In this document: positions 37,300-50,830 of the stretch, one piece after another | Layout of the letters: every line of letters starts with the position of its first letter | Numbering within the stretch: position 1 is the stretch's first letter | Assembly (NCBI RefSeq): GCF_003590095.1 | Contig: NC_039480.1 | Span: 7,603,328-7,667,327, forward strand | From: Trichoplusia ni | Taxonomy: Eukaryota; Arthropoda; Insecta; Lepidoptera; Noctuidae | Direction of reading: 5' to 3' | DNA: 64,000 nucleotides | Notes under the pieces: generated by a model | Seen by the model: the letters and a program-made list of their open reading frames with translations, nothing else | Database searches by the model: none | Told to the model about the DNA's origin: nothing | Made by a program: the position numbers and the translations under genes

Positions 37300-37510
37300 A
37301 CTGCCGCTCCAATAAAGGTCTTATCTACGAGCACAGCTCCAGAACAGGGAAAAAAGCTAAAAAGCAAGTCACAGCAGCCTATTGTTGTGGTTGTCACTGG
37401 CCATTGTAACCAGAGCAACAGGTAACGTTTGCTCTAAAGATCTGCTCGTAAATGTTCTGCGACTGACAATAGTTGCGAGCATTAAATGGATGACAGTGCT
37501 TTCTTGGCAC
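37300..37510. promoter_or_regulatory. Possible regulatory block
   Basis: Balanced composition, no recognised repeat and no open frame, with sites such as TATTGTTGTGGTTG (37380-37393). This texture is typical of conserved noncoding sequence near developmental genes, but without an alignment it is a guess. Confidence 0.2.
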
Positions 37511-40500
37511 ACATTTTTCTTAGCTTGTTTAAAATTATGGTAGTAAATGTTAGTGTTTTTTTAAGTTGTGATGTTTTTGATTATGATAAAGGTGTTTACA
37601 TAGAAAAATGAGTGAATCTCGAGATTTTTACACCAGGTTTTTGATGGTACCTGGTTTGTTAAATTTGGAACTGAGGCTAAATTGCGGTAACCATACGGGT
37701 AACCATGGGTTGCCTTACCTATAACATACAACAAACACCATAAAAGTAGTAGTAGTAGGTACTAACTAAACCAATTAAATATAAATTTATGTTCATTGAA
37801 TTATGAAATGAGACAAAACATTAAATAATTGAATTCACCTATTTGTTTTATCGTACCAATTATCACGCCTCAGATACCACTGCAATAATTCAAAATAACA
37901 GTTTATAATACTTTGTTTTCCCTTTCCAAATATCCCATTATTTAAATATTTTAATTCGAAATTCGGGACAACATTAAACAGCATTAATATAGGTTCGAAT
38001 TGCTCGAAAGTAGAACATTGCGTTGGCATTACCATTTCGACAACACGGGGACGCAATTAAACTGCGACATTTACAGCATTAACATAAACCGCACTGTGCA
38101 TTACGCTTTTGTGTCCAGTAAGCGAGGCGTCAATTTGACAGAGCTGGTAATGTAACGCCTACATTTCATATTTCACGAATAAAATGGAAAATAGCTCGTA
38201 ATGACGGTAATAAGGCGCGGAATCATTGGCTTGCGACGTTTTTATGTTAAACAGATGTTTTATTTTGAAAGCTCGCTTGATGGAAGAAGGAAAATTCACA
38301 GGAAATAAAATATTTTTTAACCATTTTCTTTAATACTGTGTATTTCTAATAGGTAGGTACCTATATAATAATATTTCACTGTTTACAGTATATTTCAATA
38401 GTTTTTCTTTAAACAATGACTGCAAGCTTCAAACGACTTTTCCTAAGGTTTATTAATACCGTTTACATATTAAATTACTCATTCAGTTTATAAAATCATT
38501 TCTTAATGAAAAATAATAAATCATCTTTCAAAGAATTCTTGCAATAATTGTGGTTTCCGGGATTCGACCTTATTCATACATAAAACGAATGAGGTTTCAA
38601 TATAATACGAGAGATAAATAAATACTGCATTTAATATCTGAATAACTTGATAATGGTGATCAATTTCACAGAATGGAATTCTATAGCAGCTTTTCTTTGA
38701 ACTCCATTTTTTGGAATTTTTGATGAAAATATATAGACAGCGATAAAATGCCACAAGGTTGTTTAATAAACATTTTGTGCAAACTCCATAGATGCAATCA
38801 AACACCATAATAGGTAAAAGTAATCTCGGATTTTGTTTAACTAAGGTCATTTCATCAACATGGCTATGTGCCATGTAGACAGACAAAATTGACATACCTA
38901 AATACCCTTAACCTCAATTATGAAGAACTTTTCACAACGAAGTTTTTAATGAAATTTGAGGAATCACCCCTTAAGATAATATTTTAACAATATTACAAGC
39001 ACAATTTGGGCACAATTATTCTGAACTTCGTCTTTATTTGTTTTCTGTACGGGCAAGTACAAACAATATGCAAAAAGCAAGCTTATTCGCTGGGAAATAA
39101 AGGTTTTTCCATCAAAACGACAACAGTAATATGGCAGACTGTATCTTCATTGGAGTTAACAAGCGTTTATGGATCAATAAATCTAGACTGAGTTGTTGCA
39201 AGAGAAATTTGAAGCTACACATATTTGGCTTCAATCTTTGGTAGCATCCAGTTTCAGTGGTAACACAGGGATTCAAGAAATGGAAGCTCAAATGACTTTC
39301 ATAGCTTTATTCTTGAAACTGTTGGTTAAAGCTGGTAACAACTGTATAAGTTAGCAACAACGGTGTAATGAAGTTGTTGAAATTGAAATAACATTACTGA
39401 TATTAAACATAGGAGCTGTGTTTTCACATTAGAATGATTAAAGCTTCAATTCAAACAAATTTTAACTCCAGTAAAGTCCAGTAATTAAAATGTCACAACG
39501 GCAAAACTTTAAATTTTCTGAAAATGTTTATACATTTTGGAAGGCACATCAGCACATTATTCTACAAAACTGTCAACATTTACACGGAACATAAAATATG
39601 TTACAACGAGCCTCTTCACAAGACATTTGGCAGCGCTCCCGATACCAATTAAATATAATGACTAATTGCAGCCAAACGGAAATGCACGAACTGTTCCGAA
39701 CGGTACCGAAGTGGATACTGCGAGATCGTTTGACAAGGAGCCAACTCATCAATATTCATTTGAGTTGCAAACACCAATAGTGTGATAACGAGGTTTCCTT
39801 CACTGTGTCACGGGTAGCAACAGGTGACAACCCCTCATTTTTCAAGCATCTCACCGTTATTGTACTCCGAGACCCGCATCCAGTCCCTAGGCACTGGGTA
39901 TCAATAACGACGTCTCACGGATCACTGGAACATAATGGTTCCTTACATTTGGAGAGGATATTTTTAAATTCAGTGTGTATTAGCACCAAAATGAAGCATC
40001 TCAGATCATCTATGCTAAATATTTTAATTTTCCGAAGATACTAGCTAAAACTTGGAAACAAAGGAAGCTCTAAGGAAATACTGACCAAATAAACCCAACA
40101 AGTTCGGATACCTGTTTACAATCCGCTACAGATGCAAGACGTGTTAGAAAACAATAATACTAAGACCAAGTTTCTTGCTGTATTAAACAGCAAGAAAATT
40201 CTTCCAACGCAATTTTCAGAAAAGATTATAAAAACTGCAGTCAGCAGAAAAGTGCACTAAAGTGAACACAAACAAATACTGCAATTTTGGATTAGAACTA
40301 AGAAACAAAGAAGCTAAATTTTGTTCCATCGTCTTTTGTTGTTAACTAATATTTCTATATTTTCTGCCCATCCAAAGGTCGTCTGGAAATTACACGTGTA
40401 AAGTTACACACAGTAAATCATGAATTATTTCTTTGGTGTACCATGAAGAGTTTCCTTTTCTATTCCATTCTTACCCCACGCCAATGTTTTCAACCAATTT

Positions 40501-42568
40501 CGACCCTTTGTAAATCTGCTCATCGACTTTCGTTGTTGCCACTAAGAGACCGGGGAAACGATTTCGCTAATACAGCAGTGTGTCAAAGCTTAAAGCGCTG
40601 TTAAACTGCAAGCTTGGGGTTTAACGTATTTTCTACGTCGCCACAGAATTGAATAAAGAGAACAATGACGTCATGTGCACGGTTTTAAAACTGTTTTCTA
40701 GACTACGTAGGTTAAACGAATCTTGTTAAAAATAAACAATGTTTAGTTAAATATTTTTCTTATGATTTTGAATGCAAACTGGAGATCAAAAATCATTTAA
40801 AAGGAGCTCGGGTCTGGAATATTTCGACATTATTTTTGTTTATTTTTAAGAATAATCAGAATTGCGTTCTTTAGGAGAAGAATACACTTGACCTAATAAA
40901 GAAAAATAAGAACAAAACGCAGCACATATAATATTAAACACCTTTAAGACCACATAACCGTATATCCAAGTATCAAAATTGCCATAAAACACTGTACAGA
41001 TATTTACAAAAAAAAACTCAATTCTAAAAAAGGAATATTCCAAAAAGCTCTCGGTATCCATTAACAATCAGCTCTACAAACGTTATTGAATTCCACATTC
41101 CACTCATTTTCGTTCCATACGAGCGATGAATCCAGTTACAAAGAGCCATTCGCTCACTATTTCCTGACACACCATTGGATGCTATCAACAAACGACGCAA
41201 AAAATCATTTGTGCCTCGTGAACAAAAGATGGAGAGCGCTTGAAGCTTTGTATTACAATTAAGTACGGCGGAGTGGACTGTAAAACGGGTCTACGTAGGT
41301 TAATGCACAATGAAAGAGCATGAAAAAGCATGCACAATACCACTTGACTCGGTAACGAGAATATTCAGCATTCCATCATTACGTAATCAGTGTAACGAAA
41401 ATTTTATAAATAGGTACTTAAATTCCGATTAAAAATTGCGCAGTATATTGGCAACACTGGGGGTACAGAGAATTTTACGCTTTCCTTTTGCTCTTGCTGT
41501 TTTCGTGCAATTGTAAGTTTTTTGAATTGATAATAAATTAAATTACGAACACCTTGTACAGGCTCTGTAATGGGATCTTACATAGTTACAATTTAAATAA
41601 AATTAGCTTAAACAGGTTTACACTTTTACGTTAGACTTTTCACAGCGATAGAAAAAAAAAGGATAAAATGTCACAATATAACGTAATTGAATGTTTTGTA
41701 GCGTCTTAAACTGTATATGTATGTGTACCAAAAAATACCAAGTATAACAATTAATAATCTTTCTCTAGTCGACACAACACTCAGAATCCAAAACGAACAA
41801 TGCACAATTAAGGTTTCATGTATGTCACGCATGTACAAGATAATGTAAAAGATTATTTCCTATTCCTTAATCTTTCTAAAAATGTATGACACCCTTTTTG
41901 AAATAATGAAATGGTATAACTCTTTCTATTCGTATTTACGGTCACACAATAATACCCATATTTTCATTAAGTAGAGCACACGAAAAGAAAAGTTGAACAT
42001 TTATTTCAATATTAGGTATACAAATTATTAATTCGACGAGATGAATAAAGTAACTTACCAATTATTCAATAATCATGAACTCTTTTGGAGTCAATAAGTC
42101 AGACAACTAGATCACAAAAGTTTTACATACATGTTATGTAAATGTAAATTCAGAAAAACGAACTTACTGAAAAAGGATATAGGTATTTCACATTCGCCCA
42201 ATTCGTTATTCGGCGGACATCCGCTGAATATTCATTAATAATATTTTCAGTATTATCTGACATTATCTCTCGACGCGTACATTATCTCTCAGGGTTACAT
42301 TCAATAAAAAGGTTTTTTTTGTACCTTTTAAATAAAATTTATTAATCTAGTATAATATATCGTCAAATGTATGCGCAATTAATACATTACTTTATTAGGG
42401 CTTACTGTTTTTTTAAACCACAATAATAATGCCACTAATATAATAAGGTACTTATAATCGTGTTGCTATTGAGTAAAAAAATGAACCTTTTGTCTTCATA
42501 ATCCTCGCGGAACCATTTGAATACTAAGCCAAAAAAGAATAGATTTAACCGAAAATTAAGCGACTTAC
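37511..42568. other. Mostly AT-rich sequence, no gene recognised
   Basis: A balanced block at 38040-38250 might be regulatory. The 124-codon minus-strand frame at 38521-38895 has no domain. TGACGTCA is at 40666-40673, and ACATTATCTCTC is repeated at 42259-42294. Nothing else is supported. Confidence 0.45.
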
Positions 42569-42620
42569 CTAATATTTTATATCTTCTATATTTTATGACA
42601 CGATTTCCTTTTTCCTTCAC
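42569..42620 (-). other. Candidate 52-base exon
   Basis: On the minus strand a strong pyrimidine tract, TTTTTTCTTTTTTTCAG, ends just before 42620, and the block ends ATTAG/GTAAGT (intron from 42568). One frame reads VKEKGNRVIKYRRYKIL without a stop. The frame remains open on both sides for reasons of base composition, so openness alone is weak evidence. Its length is short but within the range of real insect exons. I do not recognise the peptide. Confidence 0.25.
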
Positions 42621-42710
42621 CTGAAAAAAAGAAAAAATCTTAGCACTTTCCTTAAAATGTAAAATTATGATAAAACGGGTATTCCCTATTTTCCTTGTTT
42701 TTCTCTTTGA

Positions 42711-42768
42711 GAGCCCTCGGACCAATGAACTGGATATACTTATAGGGCCAAGGTTGCTACGAGGGCTC
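42711..42768. repeat. Spaced 9-base inverted repeat
   Basis: GAGCCCTCG (42711-42719) and CGAGGGCTC (42760-42768) are exact inverted copies 40 bases apart, GC-rich in an AT-rich setting. This may be a foldback remnant or a binding-site pair. Confidence 0.35.
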
Positions 42769-44689
42769 GTCTACCGTAACAAAATGTTTTATAAGAGGGA
42801 ACGCTCATTAGAGGCAAGACAGAATATTGATTTACAAAATGTACGAAAACAACACAAAACTATCTAACTACACTAGTAAGGTTACTTACTCCCAACAAAA
42901 TCAACTTCTATTTCAATCGATTTGTTACGAATATTATTCAAGCGGAAGGATGAATTCTAACTATGTGCGTTCGGACTACAATTAACGACGCTGACAACAT
43001 TGGGTGGCTTCTTGATCTAGGATTGGTATCGATGGTACCTTTTGAAAGACCGAATCGAAAATAATGGAAAATCGAAACCAGTAGTAGGTAGTTTAGGGAG
43101 TAAACGGTACGGGAACAATTTCAAGTACGACAGTTTTGTCTGTGTGAAACAAAACTGTCTTGACTCAAATGAGCGCCCACCTTAAGTGTCTCATCGATCT
43201 TGTAAATGACAGGCCTCAAGAATATTTTATTACTGTCAAACATATATCAGAATGTGGAAAAAAGAACTTGAAACATGTTATTTGTACTTATTGTAAGTAT
43301 TTTCTAAGCCTATTCGAATTTGATGAATGGCTTGACAATACAATTACAGTTATTACCGAACTTTCGTGAAGGCCGAACTTATATAAGTTCTGTTGTTACC
43401 CGAATTTTAAATGCCCAATGAGCGGTTGTTGACCTTTTAAATGAACTAACAAATTATGTCAGCAGTCCATTCGGAGTGATGAAATTCACAGAACACTTTT
43501 AATTGTACAAGATAGAAATAAAGAGGACACTTAAAATACCCTTAAAACTGAAGCATAACTAAATTTATCCATCATGACGTACGAAAAATTAATTAAATTA
43601 TTCAAAATTGGTGCCGATAAAATAAGTGGAGCTAAATAAATAATGCGCCAAATAGCCGCAAATTTCAAGTAAATTTTCGCTTCCCACTCGTAACATTTAA
43701 AGAGCAAAACCGCAAATAAGTTTAACATTTCATTATCTATTCATAACTCAATATGGCCGAAATAAGAACAAAACCTGACTATAAAAAAACCACTAAAAGC
43801 GAATAATCAGTGAAGCGAGAGTCACTCAAAATACTCGTAACAGTCTTGCCTCCACTGCGGTAACAATTGGTTTTAAGAAATATATTCAAATATAGTCATA
43901 TTCAGTTCGCAAAAAGAACTATTTTGGTAGTTCTTTGTTAACATTAACATAATTTTTACAGGAAAAACTCTTTACTGAGTATCAATGTTCCTACCAACTC
44001 ACTCGAAATAGGTCTGACCAGCGCAAGAAAAAACTCCCAGTTACACCAACACTCACGTGATTTCAAATCATGAAATGCTTTTTGCAAATCCACAGCTTTT
44101 GAATCAGGCAATACCAATCTTTCCTCGCGTCTACATCAAAAGGCTGATCTAACACTAATCATTATCGGGAACCACAAGACCAAGTAAAGTATGGCTACAA
44201 TTGCAGACAATGATTGCAATGAAAGGGGCATCATTCCTGATTAGAAAACAATTGCCCGTAAATACAATGGTGTTAGCTATTAGCCCTTTGTTATTACACA
44301 ATGCTATTTTGATTGATCTCTGGATACCTTTTAAAGGAATTTCGGAAATGAGCGAATAATTTTATTGTGAAAATAATAAAGAATTATTTGTTTTACGTTC
44401 ATTATATTGTTTTACTCCATACAACTTTTGTATATGTGATGCTTAATAACCGTGATTGAGAGATATTTTTGCAGTAGTGAAATATATCAGGTAAATATTA
44501 TTAAAAACAAATGAAATATAAAGAAATATTCAAAAGCTTTATTATATTCTTATACCATGTACCATGTTACGGCTGATCCAAGAATGAAAAAAATATGCGG
44601 CACCTATTTATTCAAATCAACTAGAATCTACAACAGATCTACAACTGTAGATGAACGGATTTCATTTTTTATCTTTGACTACACGGATA
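42769..44689. other. AT-rich sequence with one hairpin, otherwise nothing
   Basis: GACAGTTTTGT (43129-43139) and ACAAAACTGTC (43149-43159) form a perfect 11-base stem with a 9-base loop. No gene, RNA or known repeat is visible. Confidence 0.45.
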
Positions 44690-44803
44690 GCGGAGTAGAT
44701 CCATGAATAGGACAAGGATTTATGTGATCTACGAATGGTTTTACACAAAACGCGGTACAAGGAAAATATTTTTAACTGCGGGAGTCATTTCTTTAAAAAA
44801 AAA
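44690..44803 (+). mobile_element. tRNA-derived SINE, decayed copy (family S1)
   Basis: GGACAAGGATTTATGTGATC followed by TACGAATGG, and the tail AACTGCGGGAGTCATTTCTT before a poly-A run, match the S1 copy at 46811. The tRNA-like head is largely gone. Confidence 0.65.
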
Positions 44804-46810
44804 ACAATATAACCCACACATACACAATTTACTTCATCTCTTGTAAAACCTAAAGCACTTAACATTTACAATGTAATTCTAGCCACAACCTACAGTTCTG
44901 GTCCATAAAACACCAAGGTCTGTACGATTGCATAATAACTTATAAAAAACAGAACGCCACCGAAACATACATTGTACAGGGCGCCTACCAACTATTAACA
45001 TGAGTTTTGTAGCTTTAAGACTGTGTATACATGCAATGAGAAGCCATTTTACGTCATATAGAGTCCCGTCTCACTTTCACACCTACCATTCTCTCATTTT
45101 ATTAGCTCCTGGTAGCTGCCCAGCTTATTTTTCCACCTATAAATTCATAAACAGTGCATTCCCACACATGAGAATTGTATGCCGTTCATAAAAATGGCAA
45201 CTTGCCATTTTAGTCAATTGTACGTAGTTTGTATAAGCGTAGTACTTTTTCCAAATACTCGGCGTTTATTTTAAGTGTTAGTACCAAGATACAGGACAAT
45301 GTCTTGAGAGGTACTTCAGTTGAACTAGATATTGTTAGCTGTTATCGTTACTGTGGGTACTGGGAGTATTTTCTTAGTACGTCGTAGGACTCTTTTCTGA
45401 GAAGAAATAGTCCTCATTTGAGTGAATTGGTGTCATGGACTAATGGTTACTGGTAAAGCAACTCAAAGCAAAGGTTTAACATTAGTGTAATTAGTTTTCT
45501 TAGAAGGTATATTAGTTAAGAAATGGTAATGCTGATGCTTTATAAACAGGACTGCATTTTAAACCGACTTCAGAAAGGAAGAAATTCTCAATTCGGCCTA
45601 TTTGTTTGTGTATGTTCATCGATTTTTTTCTGCGTCAAGTTTTTGTCATTACCTCGCAAGTTTTTGTGATATTTTTTCATATTTCAGAACTATGCAAAAC
45701 AATCTAGCCAACAGCTAAATAATTCAAGCATTCAATAATACCCACAGTTTTGGTAAGAAACCGTTCAATATATTTTTCGTTCAGATGTTCGGATTATGTA
45801 AATGAACTGATATTTACGTAAACAGGCCCGCAAAACATCGTTCGCGTTGAAATATTCCAAGTCGAATAAATGTGGAATGGAAATCCAAAAATGTGCGGAA
45901 GTTTCGCAGATTGCGAGTGCTACATGCCAGTAATTGGGGCCAGTAAAGCATGCAAGTCATTACCAACACGTACGTCAAACAATAACTTTTTAAATAGCCC
46001 ATTACTGTTCTCATCGGGCCCCGGGTAACGTTCCCAGTTTTTTAACATGGCAATTACCAGTTGACACGGATGAAATATTATAATGCTTATGATAATGGCA
46101 AGGAGTTTTGGATGTTACTGGAGCCCACCCGGAAAATCTTTAAAAGCCATTTGGGAGAATGCTTTCTTACATCAAAACTGGAAGATGGTAACACAAGGAT
46201 TAAAGATTTGAAACTTTCGATATACAATCAATGGGCCAATCAGTGAACCCAAGCTGAGTTTGAAATCCACAGCAGGACATCGATAAGTTTGTGAAAAATG
46301 AGGTCAAAACAAAATTATTATACATATTATATAAATAAACAATAAAATAGTACTAAGAAGCCGTCTGTGTTATCTTTCGTAAAAACAAAAAAAGCATTCA
46401 GTAATAAAATATTTATGAATAAAAGGTTTCCCTTCAACGTACACAAACTACTTTGAGAATAACATTAAACAGTATTCCGAAAAGTAGAATGAGCTCTTGT
46501 TTCACAGAACATTTTCTGAGGTAAAACTCCTCGACACTCGATAACACATAGCCACACTGTCACGTAAACTAACAGGCATGAACTTCGAATACTCAATAGG
46601 GAATCGGCAACCTTTCCTAACTTTAAGTTGGACTTTACTTTTAATGACGTGGGATTACGAACCCAAATCTTATTTGGTCGAACGTCTGGAGGCTCATGTT
46701 TTGGCGACGATGTGGAACGAATTTACTTGGTTGAAAAGGTTAGGTAATTTTTGATATTTGTAGAAGATGAGGAAATTGGGTTTTGTCCCACCTTTAAGTA
46801 TGAACTAGAC
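44804..46810. other. AT-rich sequence with a repeat fragment
   Basis: At 45553-45690 AAACCGACTTCAGAAAGGAA followed by TTCTCAATTCGG is a fragment of a widespread lepidopteran repeat. AAAATGGCAA-C-TTGCCATTTT at 45191-45211 is a palindrome. No gene or RNA is supported. Confidence 0.5.
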
Positions 46811-47021
46811 TGAACGAATAGCCAAGTGGTTGAGGTCACATGGCCATACCCATCGTGCGTGTCGTGACGCAGGATCGATCCCCGCGCAGGACAAGCATTT
46901 GTGTGATCCACGACCTGAACAAATGCTTGTTCTCTGAGTCTTTGTGCAAGAGATTTGTGATTTTGTGAAGCCCCCGCGACCCAAGGATTATATTCCTTAC
47001 TGCGGGAGTCGTTTCTTTAAT
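46811..47021 (+). mobile_element. tRNA-derived SINE, best copy (family S1)
   Basis: The head resembles a tRNA. It has an A box TAGCCAAGTGG (46819-46829) and a B box GGATCGATCCC (46872-46882), the internal promoter of RNA polymerase III. The body follows with ACAAGCATTTGTGTGATCCA and TGTGAAGCCCCCGCGACCCA, and the tail with TTACTGCGGGAGTCGTTTC. It is noncoding. Other copies are at 4956, 44690 and 61570, all on the same strand. No target-site duplication was found. It is the least damaged of the four. Confidence 0.82.
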
Positions 47022-49654
47022 AAGAGAAAGAGAAGGGAAAGTAGAACGACGCCCGACCCTTCGACGAGACTTAAAACAACGTTTAAAATTATTCCTCACA
47101 TATATAAAAGACTACCTGCATGTACGGTGTTCAAAGAGTATTAACTCTGGAGTCGCACAGTTGAAAAGCGCCTGAAGCCAGGGCTCTCAAAATGAACGTT
47201 CGCTTAGATAACTTTCCAGGTACAAATGTAATTTCACACAAACTTCCTATGCCTTTGGGAAGGATACTTGCAAAATTATTTAATTACATATTGTTTACTT
47301 TGCCAGAAACAGAAAAACCGGTCAAGTGGGAGTCGGTAAAAGGACAATGATACTTAAATAAACAATAGGCTATAGAAAAAAAATCCGAAAACAAATTGTC
47401 ACTCATCAAGTTTATAAATACTCTAATTCCACAGCAACACGGTAATTTATCAACACATCGATTTTTATTTTTGTTATAATGTTTTTCTTTATTACAGCGG
47501 CAGAGATTCAACTATTTAGGTAAAATGGTTTATGAGGTAAAGATATCTTTAAGCCCTTTGAGTAGAACCATAAAAATGATGTAAATTACAAGTAAAGTTA
47601 AAACATTTTACAAAAGGATATAAGTCACAAAGTAGGTATGCATTTTGCAATAGGCAAGCTTGTTCCATCTCTGCAGTGAAAATGTCTAAATAAACGCTCC
47701 ATTCGTCTACCAGATCTCCATTAGGTAATTACAAATCTGTCAGTAGAACTTTGAATTGCAAATATGGGGCGCATTTTGCTAAACATCCCGAGGTACTGCT
47801 GCCGAGGATATAAAATAAATCTTGCAATTCGCTATACAACTCGCATTTGTACTTAAATTCTGTTTTCACATCATATTGTATACGTGATCATTTAGTGAAT
47901 AGAAAATGTTAAGATAAGCAGACAATAGAAATTCATCGTACAGTAAGATATTGATTAGTTAAGATAAGGAGCACTTTTTATTAGTTTCCTCAAAAATACC
48001 TAAAAATGTAGTCTGTGTTTTATTGTCATATCTACCGCTCATCAGTATCTGAAGATCCTGCCTATCGAAAGGTTGGCAAGCCTAACATAGCTTTTATTTT
48101 TTTCACCGACATGTTACAGCCTTAGTTATTGTAATTAGGAAACAATAAAAATGTAGGTACCGAATTTATCAATATATATTTTTATGTAACAATATGACGT
48201 GGTCTTTTCATTGTTCGAATTTTCGAAATATGAATTCATATTTATAAATAAAAATAAAACCATCGCCGTTGCTAATGAAAAACAAACATTAATCTCGTAA
48301 AAATACTCCATAGCAACCAATTATTTCCACTGCACTATAAAATAATATATTGTCTACAAACCTTTATTGAAAAAGGTTGCTTTTGTGAATAAATTCCTTC
48401 TCGATCGTCCAATTGTTACCCTCTGCTCAGTAGATTCAATACCCAGAGTATTTTAGTCTGACAAGATTGAAAGAGCTTTGCGTTACGCATACAAAAACAT
48501 TCCCAATTTGATGAGGAAATGGTTTTGAAATAAATGAAAACGAAATACTTCAGTGAAAGGAGTTCCGATAGAGTTATGGATGAAAACGTTTTGGAATTTT
48601 AATTAAAGAAAGACAACGTTAAGTGTGTGTAAAGAGAGTTTGATTATCTATGAGTAATTGTTTCAATAAGATTTTATTTTTTTATCATGAGCAGTCGCAA
48701 AAAATAAAAATGTTTAAAATGTATCCATTATTAATTAAATTAGAATAAATTAAAACAAAATTAAAATCCAGTTTTAATTAAAAAATATATCAATCTTAAG
48801 TAATCTGTTTTATTGTGACAGCACAAAATATTCCTACAAATATTTAATTCAAAAGAAGTAATTTAAAAAGTCACAGCTACAAAATCTGTTTAAATCAAAA
48901 CTCTAAATATTACTTAAAACACAGGCTGTTTCATAAACAAATGACGTCAGCTACATTGAAACAGGTGTAAGGCAAAGTAAAGCTATAAATTATCCGCAAC
49001 AGTAAGCTTTAAAAACAAATCCTAGGTACAGCCATATTTTTCGCTTAATGTCACCTTAACGACCTTAAATCAGGGAAGTGCTTAGTGCACTTGCTAGCTG
49101 GCAAAATCCTGGCATTGATTGCATTGCTCTAAATTGGCTCGGAGCCAAGTTCCAAGCGGAAAGGACTTAGCCTAACTAGCATTTAATTATCACAGCTTTT
49201 ATGATGATGAGAAGTTAAGTATTTGTGAAATATAAAGCGTTTTGTAATTAAATGTTTAGCTGGTTTTCTTAAAGCAGAATAGAGTCGCGATAAACTTGCA
49301 TTCGTTGAATTCACTTTTTTACCATCAGTGTCGGGCGTCAAACGCGAACATCGGACTTAGACATTCGGCTAAAATTCCATTGTCCCGGTGTTATCCAGGT
49401 AATACTTACATTAATTTCTCAGTTTATCATCATAATCGAAAAACTAGTCGATTCAATTATTACTTAATCATTGCGGGCTACTCAATTTTCAAACAAAAAT
49501 GAACGAGAGAAAATTAGCAAACGACTACCAATATAAGTCCAAAAACACTAACAAAACTGCTTTCCACCAATACTCAAACTATAAACACGAAGTCAACAGT
49601 AAAACTGACTCTCCGCTCACCGTATAACTGTACTAACTAAAACGCTAAGCAAGT
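47022..49654. other. Very AT-rich sequence, nothing recognised
   Basis: No gene, RNA or repeat family. TGACGTCA is at 48942-48949. Short A/T palindromes (for example AATTAAAA...TTTTAATT near 48760-48780) are expected from composition. Confidence 0.5.
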
Positions 49655-49990
49655 TATCGGAAAATGTATCTGTATTAAGTGAATCATGTCGGAGGGAGCA
49701 CAGAACATTGTTTACCTTACTGATTGCTTTGCCAGATAAATCCACAATGGGCAAGTTGTACAGGAACGATCAACGATCAAGTTAGCTGCCGTTTGTTTCA
49801 GATAAAACGTTGAGGAGTCTGTATGCCTGCGTATCTGCCTGTCGCAGCCTCTTTGACTGATGCCAATACTCGCTTTGACAGGGAAATTTGATACCGTTTG
49901 TCTTGAGTTATCTTTGTAGAAGTAATTAAGGGGAGGAAATGGACTCGGAATTGGTGTAGCATTGTGCTTTGTATATTTGTGTAAGGTAAG
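49655..49990. promoter_or_regulatory. Possible regulatory block or exon
   Basis: Composition is balanced compared with both flanks, with paired GATCAACGATCAAG (49768-49781) and no recognised repeat. On the plus strand it ends GTGTAAG/GTAAGC, a plausible donor near 49986, and internal TTTGTTTCAG could be an acceptor. There is no long open frame. It may be a conserved regulatory element or an untranslated exon; I cannot distinguish these. Confidence 0.22.
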
Positions 49991-50509
49991 CTTGATGCTG
50001 TTGTGAATTGTATTATATTAGTATTGTGAACTTAATTAATTACGGACTGCCAAAGCTGAAGTTTTAGTTAGTAGTAAAAAATACTTTTAAAGAATGATGT
50101 TTGTGGTTTATTTTGATTTGTTGGTTCGACGATTCTTTAACAAGTATTTTTTTGTTAAATAAGGTATTTTTGATCATTTTTTTATACTTCATATTTTACG
50201 AAATGGTATCGTATTATTTATTAGGTAAAATGGTTTTATTTATTTTTACATTGAATTTACAGCGCAAATATGCATTTTTGATTTTAGTAAAGATTTTCTT
50301 CCGAATCTATTCAACTGCAATGCTTTCGTTCGAATAACTTGAACTAACTAAGAAACTGATGTTCTATGATTAGTTTCTGTGATAAATGAGTTTGCGCAAC
50401 AAGCAAAACCTTCACGTTGACAAGTAAGAACATAACCCAAATACAGCTATTATCCAACGAATTTTACCATTAAGCTATTAGTATAAATTAATCATTCATT
50501 ATAATACAG

Positions 50510-50830
50510 AGACCATGACTACACTTAATCATGGGTTTTTATACAATTCTTGGTAAGTCCGTGTAGTCACGCTATGCCGTCTTAAAGCTTTCCATAGTTT
50601 TCCGACGGAAGCACTTAAGTGGGTCGTTTTAAGGATAGTGTCACCTGTACCCGGTTATTTTCCACGGATTCCTTCTCGTCTCGTGTATTTCTTGAGCTTA
50701 CATAATCCCGGCACGGCCGCTACGAGCCAATTTTAAGCCAATCGATAGTCGACACCACTTATAATCGCTAGATAAAGCCCGTTGAGAATGCCTCGTCGCG
50801 ATTATAGGTAGATAGTGTTTTGTTTTCGAT
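50510..50830. promoter_or_regulatory. Possible regulatory block with two inverted-repeat pairs
   Basis: TGACTACAC (50516-50524) is inverted as GTGTAGTCA (50561-50569). TATAATCGC (50760-50768) is inverted as GCGATTATA (50798-50806). The block is CpG-richer than the flanks and shows no known repeat. TAATCG-type sites suit homeodomain proteins, but that is inference. Confidence 0.28.

Noticed and set aside
37690..37715. X-box-like palindrome GGTAACCATGGGTTGCC
   Set aside because: It does not fit the RFX half-site spacing and sequence well enough, and no ciliary gene is nearby.
38521..38895. 124-codon open frame on the minus strand
   Set aside because: Length is compatible with chance, composition is that of translated AT-rich DNA, and no motif is recognisable.
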